The notes beneath the pieces are model-generated. The model ran no database searches. It was not told the DNA's origin and saw only the letters and a list, made by a program, of their open reading frames with translations. DNA of 64,000 nt from Tardiphaga sp. P9-11. Lineage in GTDB: Bacteria > Pseudomonadota > Alphaproteobacteria > Rhizobiales > Xanthobacteraceae. The position numbers and the translations under genes were made by a program. This document shows, piece by piece, positions 51,423-60,672 of this stretch (position 1 is its first letter; each line of letters starts with the position of its first letter). The stretch covers positions 496,001 to 560,000 of the forward strand of contig NZ_NPKQ01000001.1 in NCBI RefSeq assembly GCF_008329525.1. Reading direction: 5' to 3'.

Positions 51423-52562
51423 ATGACCACGACGGCAGTGCTGCGGAAATCTGACGATATTGAAGCGGCGGGCGACACACCGTCGCTTGTCGAACGAATA
51501 GCCGCCGTCGCGCGCACCGATCTTTCACCGATCGCTCTGGAGATCGACGAAGGCGCGATCTATCCAGATCGGGCGCTACGTCATCTCGGCGATGTCGGTG
51601 CCTGGTCAGCACACGCGGATCTCGGCGAGACGATCGCGGGCATCACCACCATCGGCGAAACCTGCGGCTCCACGGCCTTCATGGCGTGGTGTCAGAACAC
51701 GCTGGTCTGGTACATTCTCAATTCCGACAACGCCGCGCTGAAGGCGAAATATCTGAGCGATGCCGCGAGCGGCAAGCTGCTCGGCGGCACCGGCCTGTCC
51801 AATCCGATGAAGAGCTTCTTTGGCATCGAGAAGCTCAAGCTGAAAGGTCGCCGCACCAACGGCGGTTACATCGTCCGCGGTGCTCTGCCATGGGTATCGA
51901 ATCTTGGCCTCTACCATATGTTCGGCACCATCTTTGAACTCGATGACGGCTCCGGCGAGAAGGTGATGTTCCTCGCCGACTGCGCCGACGAGAATCTCTC
52001 GCTGACGCCATGCAAGCCGTTCCTCGCGATGGACGGCACCGGCACCTACGCCGTGCAATTTCGCGATGTCTTCATCCCAGACGATCAGGTGCTCGCGGCA
52101 CCGGCGATGCCGTTCGTGAAGAGGATCCGCGCCGGCTTCATCCTGATGCAGATGGGCATGGGCCTCGGGCTGGTGCGCGATTGCATTGCCATCATGGACA
52201 GCGTCAAGCCGTCGCTCGCCCACGTCAATTGCTTCCTGCCACAGCAGCCCGAGGATTTCGCCGGGCTTCTCGCGAAGATGGAAGCCGAGACGATGATGCT
52301 CGCGGCCACACCCTTTGATACCAGCAACGCCTATTGGCGCAGCGTCGTCGAGCTGCGTCTGCGCGCGGGTGACGCCGCCGTTGCCGCAGCCCATGCAGCG
52401 ATGCTGCATTGTGGCGCACGCGGCTACCTCAAATCGCACCGCGCCCAGCGCCGGCTGCGCGAGTCTTACTTCGTGGCGATCGTCACCCCCGCCACCAAGC
52501 AGCTCAGAAAAATGCTCGCAGACAATGCGCGCGAATATCAGGGAGACCAGGGCGGGGCGTGA
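51423..52562 (+). CDS. acyl-CoA dehydrogenase-fold flavoprotein, possible monooxygenase
   Basis: The 379-residue protein has the three-domain ACAD fold: helical N-domain (IGETCGSTAFMAWCQNTLVW), beta middle domain (GGTGLSNPMK, LKLKGRRTNGGYIVRGALPWVSN) and helical C-domain. In the region where medium-chain enzymes have YEGTSQ with the catalytic Glu, this protein reads VTPATK, so the base seems absent. DszC-like flavin monooxygenases share this loss. It may thus oxygenate its substrate rather than dehydrogenate an acyl-CoA. The ATG at 51423 has GGAG 6 nt upstream. Confidence 0.82.
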   Translation: MTTTAVLRKSDDIEAAGDTPSLVERIAAVARTDLSPIALEIDEGAIYPDRALRHLGDVGAWSAHADLGETIAGITTIGETCGSTAFMAWCQNTLVWYILNSDNAALKAKYLSDAASGKLLGGTGLSNPMKSFFGIEKLKLKGRRTNGGYIVRGALPWVSNLGLYHMFGTIFELDDGSGEKVMFLADCADENLSLTPCKPFLAMDGTGTYAVQFRDVFIPDDQVLAAPAMPFVKRIRAGFILMQMGMGLGLVRDCIAIMDSVKPSLAHVNCFLPQQPEDFAGLLAKMEAETMMLAATPFDTSNAYWRSVVELRLRAGDAAVAAAHAAMLHCGARGYLKSHRAQRRLRESYFVAIVTPATKQLRKMLADNAREYQGDQGGA

Positions 52563-52669
52563 TTCCGATCATGCGAACGCAAAGCGAATTGACTTAAGTC
52601 ACGGCGAAACGACAGGCGATCCAGCACAAACGGTTCAACAACGACGGTTCAACACAGTGGAGGCTTTCA

Positions 52670-53548
52670 ATGGCTGAAGTTCTCATTTCCGCAGACGACC
52701 TCGTCACGTTCATGAAGTCAGAGCCTTGTGTCATCATCGACACGCGCAATCCCGACGCCTATGCGGCGGGGCATATCCCCGGCGCCGTCAATCTCCATGA
52801 GATCTTTACGTTCCTCGCCACCTCGACGCCCGAAGGCATGGACGAGTTGAAGAAGAAGTTCGCTGCCGCCTTCGGCGGTGCCGGCCTGTCCGGCAGCGAG
52901 ACTGCGGTGATCTACGAACAGTCGATGAATTCGGGATTCGGCCAGTCCTGTCGCGGCTACTTCCTGCTGGAGTTTCTCGGCTATCCCAGGATCAAGGTTC
53001 TGCATGGCGGCTATGAAGCCTGGACCATGAAGGGCCTGCCGACCACCACGGATGTTCCGACGCCCACGGCAGCTTCGTTCGCCATCAAGCCGGAAGCCGG
53101 TTCGATCCTGATCGATGCCGCCACCATGCAGGGCGCGCTCGGCAATCCGTCGATCGCCATCCTCGACGTGCGCGATGTCGATGAATGGATCGGCGAAAGC
53201 TCGTCGCCCTATGGCCGGGATTTCTGCCCGCGCATGGGCCGCATTCCCGGCGCCGTCTGGATCGAGTGGTACCGCATGATGAAGCCGACATCAGAAGGCC
53301 CGCGCTTCAAGTCGAAGAACGAGATTCTCGCCGAATGCGCGACTGTCGGGATCACGCCGTCGACCACGGTGTATCTCTACTGCTTCAAGGGCGCGCGTGC
53401 GTCGAACACGTTCCTTGCGCTGAAGAATGCCGGCGTTGCTGACGTCAGAATGTACTTCGGATCCTGGAATGAATGGAGCCGCGATGTGAAATATCCGATC
53501 GAGGAAGGCTTGCCGCTGGTGGGTGAGAAGCAGGCCGTGGCGGCGTAG
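52670..53548 (+). CDS. two-domain rhodanese sulfurtransferase
   Basis: The 292-residue protein has two rhodanese domains. The first (about 5-125) has IIDTRNPDAYAAGHIPGAVN but no Cys in the active loop position (YEQSMNSGFG). The second (about 145-285) has ILDVRDVDEWIG and the active loop YCFKGARASN with Cys238. It can transfer sulfane sulfur to cyanide or thiols. It starts 107 bp after the flavoprotein gene and probably shares its transcript. Confidence 0.92.
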   Translation: MAEVLISADDLVTFMKSEPCVIIDTRNPDAYAAGHIPGAVNLHEIFTFLATSTPEGMDELKKKFAAAFGGAGLSGSETAVIYEQSMNSGFGQSCRGYFLLEFLGYPRIKVLHGGYEAWTMKGLPTTTDVPTPTAASFAIKPEAGSILIDAATMQGALGNPSIAILDVRDVDEWIGESSSPYGRDFCPRMGRIPGAVWIEWYRMMKPTSEGPRFKSKNEILAECATVGITPSTTVYLYCFKGARASNTFLALKNAGVADVRMYFGSWNEWSRDVKYPIEEGLPLVGEKQAVAA

Positions 53549-53557
53549 GATTGACGC

Positions 53558-53668
53558 CGTTATTCCGAGGGCGCCCTTGCACAAGCTCGGAATCCCGATG
53601 TGAGTCACACCGCGAGATTCCGGGCCCGGTTCTGTCGCCTCTGGCGCCAGTCCCGTCCTGGAATGACG
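53558..53668. repeat. palindromic intergenic repeat after the rhodanese gene
   Basis: CGTTATTCC at the left and GGAATGACG at the right are inverted (one mismatch). Internal GGAATCCCG and GAGATTCCGG are again inverted copies. This CGTCATTCCGG type of element resembles dispersed palindromes of Bradyrhizobium intergenic regions. Confidence 0.6.
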
Positions 53669-53686
53669 AGTGTAGAACGCAAAGCA

Positions 53687-53714
53687 AAAGGCCCGCTCTC
53701 GCGAGCGGGCCTTT
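53687..53714. terminator. bidirectional terminator between rhodanese gene and sucD
   Basis: AAAGGCCCGCTC and GAGCGGGCCTTT form a perfect 12-bp stem with a TCGC loop. It is flanked by A-rich and T-rich sequence and lies between convergent genes. Confidence 0.93.
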
Positions 53715-53741
53715 CTTATTCTCAAGTCTGTCGAGCTTGGC

Positions 53742-54626
53742 TTAGCCCTTCAGTACATCCACCAGCGTGGTGCCGAGGCGCGCCGGCGACGGCGAGACGC
53801 GGATGCCGGCGGCTTCCATGGCTGCGATCTTCGACTGGGCGTCGCCCTTGCCGCCCGAGACGATGGCGCCGGCATGGCCCATGCGGCGGCCGGGAGGTGC
53901 GGTGACGCCGCCGATGAAGCCGACCATCGGCTTCTTGCGGCCGCGCTTGGCTTCGTCCTTGATGAACTGTGCCGCGTCCTCTTCCGCCGAACCGCCGATT
54001 TCGCCGATCATGATGATCGAGGTGGTCTTGGGGTCGGCCAGGAACATCTCGAGCACGTCGATGAATTCGGTGCCCTTGACCGGATCGCCGCCGATGCCGA
54101 CCGCCGAGCTCTGGCCGAGGCCAGCCTGGGTGGTCTGGAACACGGCTTCATAGGTCAGCGTGCCGGAGCGCGACAGGATGCCGACGCTACCAGGCTTGAA
54201 GATGTTGGCCGGCATGATGCCGATCTTCGACTCACCAGCGGTGACGACGCCCGGGCAGTTCGGCCCGATGAGGCGTGACTTGGAGCCGGACAGCGAACGC
54301 TTGACGCGCACCATGTCGAGCACCGGAATGCCTTCGGTGATGCAGACGATCAGCGGAATCTCCGCATCGATTGCTTCGCAGATCGCGTCTGCTGCGCCCG
54401 GCGGCGGCACGTAGATCACCGACGCATCGGCGCCGGTCTTGTCACGGCACTCGGCGACGGTGTCGAACACTGGCAGGTCCAGATGCTTCGAGCCGCCTTT
54501 GCCCGGCGAGGTGCCGCCGACCATCTTGGTCCCGTAGATGATCGCCTGTTCGGAGTGGAAGGTGCCGTTCTTGCCGGTGAAGCCCTGGCACATCACCTTG
54601 GTATTCTTGTCGATGAGAACTGACAT
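53742..54626 (-). CDS. sucD: succinyl-CoA synthetase alpha subunit
   Basis: With SucC this subunit converts succinyl-CoA to succinate and makes ATP or GTP. The 294-residue protein has the CoA-binding [16 protein letters not shown], the swinging loop [12 protein letters not shown] and the phosphorylated His in [12 protein letters not shown]. It starts 4 bp after the sucC stop codon. A strong terminator follows, so sucA needs its own promoter. Confidence 0.97.
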   Translation of the reverse strand: MSVLIDKNTKVMCQGFTGKNGTFHSEQAIIYGTKMVGGTSPGKGGSKHLDLPVFDTVAECRDKTGADASVIYVPPPGAADAICEAIDAEIPLIVCITEGIPVLDMVRVKRSLSGSKSRLIGPNCPGVVTAGESKIGIMPANIFKPGSVGILSRSGTLTYEAVFQTTQAGLGQSSAVGIGGDPVKGTEFIDVLEMFLADPKTTSIIMIGEIGGSAEEDAAQFIKDEAKRGRKKPMVGFIGGVTAPPGRRMGHAGAIVSGGKGDAQSKIAAMEAAGIRVSPSPARLGTTLVDVLKG

Positions 54627-54630
54627 CGGC

Positions 54631-55827
<1,197 letters not shown>

Positions 55828-55883
55828 AAGTTGCTCCCGAACCCCGGTTGGTGAACTTGGAATTCACGTCGTTTTCTTTGAAC

Positions 55884-55917
55884 TGGCATACCGTATACCA
55901 AGCATGCTGCATGTCAA
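55884..55917 (-). promoter_or_regulatory. putative sucCD promoter with overlapping 17-bp operator
   Basis: On the minus strand a consensus -35 TTGACA (55917-55912) is followed by AT-containing sequence with possible -10 elements near 55888-55897. The same stretch holds TGGCATAC-C-GTATACCA (55884-55900), an inverted repeat with 7 of 8 pairs. Its TGGTATACCA-like form resembles GntR/FCD-family sites. Confidence 0.5.
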
Positions 55918-55995
55918 AGCCGACGATAATTCCGCGTGGCGGACGAATTGGCTGAAGGGTTCGTTGCAGTGTTTGCCAACGTCGTCAAATGCAAA

Positions 55996-56018
55996 ACCGG
56001 CACCCCTAGGGTGCCGGT
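55996..56018 (-). terminator. terminator after mdh
   Basis: ACCGGCACCC and GGGTGCCGGT form a perfect 10-bp stem with a 3-nt loop. On the minus strand the stem is followed by TTTT. It starts 16 bp after the mdh stop codon. Confidence 0.92.
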
Positions 56019-56033
56019 GAAGTGAACTTGATC

Positions 56034-57206
<1,173 letters not shown>

Positions 57207-58391
57207 TCAGGTTTCGACCAGTCCGGTGGTGGCGCCAGACGCCGTGGAATCGCTGCGGCCGTGGGGTAGGGCCAGATATGTTTCTGAACCCATCTCGAAC
57301 AGCCGCGACGCGGTCCGCGCGAATTCCATTGCCTCGAAACCTTCGCTGGCCTGATACAGCGCGTGCGGTTCGCCGGCGGCCGAGGCCATCAGCTTCACGG
57401 CATTGTCATAGAGCGTGTCAATCAGCGCGATGAAGCGCTTGGCAGCGTTGCGGTCGCCGTAGTCCATCATCGGAATGTGCTCGATGAACAGCGTGTGATA
57501 GTCGTGCGCCAGTTTCAGATAGTCGGACGCGCCGAGCGGCTTCTCGCAGAGGTCGCCGAATGAAAAGCGCGCAACGCCCTGTGCCTCCAGGGGAACATGC
57601 AGCGTGCGACCCTTGATCGAAATGTCACGCGACCTGGCCGGCGCGCCGCCGGTGAGTTTCGCCCAGGCTTGGTCTAGCGCTGCCTTCGCAGCATCGTCGT
57701 CCGGTACCAGCCAGCTCTTCACGCCAGCGAGTTTTTCCAATCGGTAATCGGTGCGCGAATCCAGTTTACGCACCTCCATGTGATCTTCGATCTGCTTGAT
57801 GAACGGTAGAAACAGTGCGCGGTTGAGGCCGCCTTTGTAGAGATTGACGGGTTCGACATTGGATGTTGCGAAGACGACGGTGCCGAGTTCGAACAGCCTT
57901 GCGAACAGCCGGCCGAGGATCATCGCGTCAGCGATATCGGTGACATGAAATTCGTCGAAGCACAAAAGCCAGGCTTCGTCGAAGATCGAATTCGCCGTCA
58001 GCGCGATGACATCACCTTCCGGGATTTCGCCGCTCGCGATTTTCTGGCGGAAATTGTAGATGCGTTCATGGGTGTCGGCCATGAATTCGTGAAAATGTGC
58101 GCGTCGCTTGTGCGAGACCGAACTGGCTTCGAAGAACAGGTCCATCAGCATGGTCTTGCCGCGGCCGACCTCGCCGTGGACGTAAAGACCGCGCGGTGGC
58201 TGCGCATCCTTATCGCTAAACAGGCGTCCGAAGAAGCCCTGCTTGCGCTGTGGCCTGTAGGTGGACAGCGCGGCGTCGAGCGCGGCAATAGCCTCGACGG
58301 CGCCGGCCTGCGCCGGGTCAGCCTCGATGGCGCCGGAGGCTACGAGGGCTTGATATTGTTCGCGGAAGGATTGCGGAGGGCTGGACGACAT
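57207..58391 (-). CDS. zapE: cell division protein ZapE (AFG1-like ATPase)
   Basis: ZapE is an AAA-like ATPase that influences FtsZ rings; its eukaryotic relative AFG1 works in mitochondrial protein quality control. The 394-residue protein has Walker A GEVGRGKTMLM, Walker B LCFDEFHVTD, the arginine-containing ATSNVEPVNLY and the late FGDLCEKPLGASDYL. It is upstream of mdh on the same strand, separated by about 200 bp without other features. Confidence 0.94.
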   Translation of the reverse strand: MSSSPPQSFREQYQALVASGAIEADPAQAGAVEAIAALDAALSTYRPQRKQGFFGRLFSDKDAQPPRGLYVHGEVGRGKTMLMDLFFEASSVSHKRRAHFHEFMADTHERIYNFRQKIASGEIPEGDVIALTANSIFDEAWLLCFDEFHVTDIADAMILGRLFARLFELGTVVFATSNVEPVNLYKGGLNRALFLPFIKQIEDHMEVRKLDSRTDYRLEKLAGVKSWLVPDDDAAKAALDQAWAKLTGGAPARSRDISIKGRTLHVPLEAQGVARFSFGDLCEKPLGASDYLKLAHDYHTLFIEHIPMMDYGDRNAAKRFIALIDTLYDNAVKLMASAAGEPHALYQASEGFEAMEFARTASRLFEMGSETYLALPHGRSDSTASGATTGLVET

Positions 58392-58456
58392 GGGGCCCTA
58401 ACGGCCCCATGCGCCCGGAAAATGCAAGATGCGAATTGGTCGAAGCGGATATGCAC

Positions 58457-58993
58457 TCACGCACTGAGCGCGTAGGAATCTTCAACCAGATAGGGGCCGC
58501 CACCCGTGGACGCCCGCGACGAGAACAGAACGAAGCGCGAGGCGGTGAAGATCTTCGTCGGGAAGTAGCCGCGCACCGAAAGATAGTCGGCGACGTCGCG
58601 ATCGCAGGAATCGCGCAGCCGCGCCAGCGTCACATGAGGCGTGAATTTGCGGCCTTCGGGTTCAAGCCCGCAGCGGCGCACGAGGCGTTCGAGTTCGGAT
58701 TGCAGCTCGATCAATGGACGGCTCGGCTCTACCGCCGCGACAACGGCGCGGGGCTTCTTGCCGCCGAAACTCGACAGGCCGCGGACCGCGACCTCGAAAG
58801 GCCTGCGCTCGACACGCGACATCAGATCGGCGATCTCGTTGGCGGAGACGCCATCGATGTCGCCGATGAAGCGCAGCGTGACATGATAATTTTCGGGGTC
58901 GATCCAGCGTGCGCCTGGCAGGCCACCACGCAAATTGGCCAATGTCTGGCCTATCTCGGCTGGTATCTCCAGTCCGGCGAACAAACGCGGCAT
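58457..58993 (-). CDS. thpR: RNA 2',3'-cyclic phosphodiesterase
   Basis: ThpR (LigT) opens 2',3'-cyclic phosphates in RNA to 2'-phosphates. The 178-residue 2H-superfamily protein has both catalytic motifs, HVTLRFIG and HVTLARL. The ATG at 58993 has GAGGAG 6 nt upstream, so the longer frame to 59059 is rejected. No tRNA ligase gene lies nearby. Confidence 0.93.
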   Translation of the reverse strand: MPRLFAGLEIPAEIGQTLANLRGGLPGARWIDPENYHVTLRFIGDIDGVSANEIADLMSRVERRPFEVAVRGLSSFGGKKPRAVVAAVEPSRPLIELQSELERLVRRCGLEPEGRKFTPHVTLARLRDSCDRDVADYLSVRGYFPTKIFTASRFVLFSSRASTGGGPYLVEDSYALSA

Positions 58994-59221
58994 AGTCAGC
59001 TCCTCTTTGCCGGGGCGCGATTTTCGCCGAAAGGTGCTGACTACGGTGTGCTTGCGCACGCCCGCACCCCTCGGCGAAAATCATGCCCGAACAAACGAGC
59101 CGGTGACGAATCACCGATGTCTTTTTTTACCCGACTTCTGTGACTCTGCGAAGCAGATGCCGCAGTCGGCGCATGAACGTTCCGTGAAAATCGACTGGTT
59201 AAGTTTGAGATTGCCCGTTTT

Positions 59222-59941
59222 TCAACTGCGTTGCCCAGCGATCGTACCGACAAATGCTTCGACGCTGGGCAGGATGTTTTTCACGACGATGTCGACGCCC
59301 TCTGCTGTCGGATGCATCGCGTCAGCCTGATTGAATTTGCTGTCGCCGGCGACGCCTTCGAGGAAGAACGGATAGAGCGGCACGCCGAATTGCCTGGCGA
59401 GGTCCGGATAGATCGAATTAAACTTTTCCGCATAGTCGGCGCCGTAGTTCGGCGGTGCCACCATGCCGCAGAGAAGCACAGCGATGTTGCGGGCCTTCAG
59501 TCGCGTCAGAATCTCGGTGAGCGCCGCCCGTGGGACTTTCGGATCGGTACCGCGGAGCGCATCGTTGGCGCCGAGCTCGACGATCACGCCCTGCGTCCCC
59601 TCAGGGATCGACCAGTCGAGCCGCCCGAGGCCGCCCGAGGTGGTGTCTCCGGATACGCCGGCATTGATCATCTCGACCTCTATCCCCTTGTCCTTCAGGG
59701 CTTTTTGCAGCCGGACCGGAAATGCGGCCGGGGCCGGCAGCCCGTAACCGGCGCTCAGGGAGTCGCCGAGCACCACCAGCTTGACGGGCTTGGCCGGCGT
59801 GGTGGTAGTCGTCTGTGCCGTGGCGGCGGGGATCGGAAGTGCGACCATCAGTCCCGCCGCGACCAGCCACATAAACGTGCGCAACAGCCCCTCGACCGCC
59901 GCAAACGAAGTGCCATATGAAGCTCGCATGGATACTTTCAT
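59222..59941 (-). CDS. TesA-type arylesterase/lysophospholipase, SGNH family
   Basis: The 239-residue protein has a signal peptide (about 20-42, ending AATAQ) and the SGNH blocks VVLGDSLSAGYGL (Ser nucleophile), NAGVSGDTTSGG, ELGANDALRG and DAMHPTAEG (Asp-x-x-His). It is periplasmic and cleaves esters or thioesters. The ATG at 59941 has GAGG 5 nt upstream and overlaps the divergent ABC gene's start by 14 bp. Divergent tesA and ybbA-ybbP genes also occur in E. coli. Confidence 0.9.
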   Translation of the reverse strand: MKVSMRASYGTSFAAVEGLLRTFMWLVAAGLMVALPIPAATAQTTTTTPAKPVKLVVLGDSLSAGYGLPAPAAFPVRLQKALKDKGIEVEMINAGVSGDTTSGGLGRLDWSIPEGTQGVIVELGANDALRGTDPKVPRAALTEILTRLKARNIAVLLCGMVAPPNYGADYAEKFNSIYPDLARQFGVPLYPFFLEGVAGDSKFNQADAMHPTAEGVDIVVKNILPSVEAFVGTIAGQRS

Positions 59942-60668
59942 TGAAGCCTCATCATCGGCCGGCATTGCGCCGGACACCATTTCAATCTCGAACATCAACC
60001 TCTCGCTCGGCACTGGTGCCGCGCGCGTGCACATCCTCAAGGATATCAGCCTGCGCGTCGGCTCGGGTGAAGCGATCGGGCTGATTGGCCCGTCGGGCTC
60101 CGGCAAGTCCACGCTGCTGATGGTGATGGCGGGGCTGGAGCGTCCTGACTCAGGTCAGGTGGTGGTCAATGGCACCTCTTTCAATGATCTCGACGAGGAC
60201 GGATTGGCGCGGTTTCGCGGCCGCCATGTAGGCATCGTCTTCCAGTCCTTTCACCTGATCCCGACTATGACGGCGCTGGAGAATGTCGCGGTGCCGCTGG
60301 AACTGGCCGGTCATCCCGATCCGGCCGGCCGTGCGGCGCGCGAGCTGGAAGCGGTCGGCCTTGGCGCCCGTCTGCATCACTATCCGACCCAGCTTTCTGG
60401 TGGCGAACAGCAGCGCGTCGCGCTTGCGCGCGCATTGGCACCGGATCCTGCGATCCTGGTCGCCGACGAGCCGACCGGCAATCTCGATGAATCCACCGGC
60501 GGCCAAATCGTCGATCTCCTGTTCGCGCAGCACGCCCAGCGCGGCATGACGCTGGTGCTGGTGACCCACGACAACACGCTGGCGCAGCGATGTGACCGCG
60601 TGGTGCGATTACGTTCCGGCCGGATCGATGGGCCCGCCACCGAGCGCAACTGGGTCGAGACGGCCTGA
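59928..60668 (+). CDS. YbbA-type ABC transporter ATP-binding protein
   Basis: The 246-residue ATPase has Walker A GPSGSGKST, LSGGEQQRVALARAL and VADEPTGNLDE, the LolD/MacB-like class. It pairs with the large permease gene that starts 4 bp downstream. This class drives mechanical work across the inner membrane rather than simple import. The ATG at 59928 lies inside the 5' end of the divergent esterase gene, so its promoter must lie within that gene. Confidence 0.93.
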   Translation: MDTFIEASSSAGIAPDTISISNINLSLGTGAARVHILKDISLRVGSGEAIGLIGPSGSGKSTLLMVMAGLERPDSGQVVVNGTSFNDLDEDGLARFRGRHVGIVFQSFHLIPTMTALENVAVPLELAGHPDPAGRAARELEAVGLGARLHHYPTQLSGGEQQRVALARALAPDPAILVADEPTGNLDESTGGQIVDLLFAQHAQRGMTLVLVTHDNTLAQRCDRVVRLRSGRIDGPATERNWVETA

Positions 60669-60672
60669 TCCG

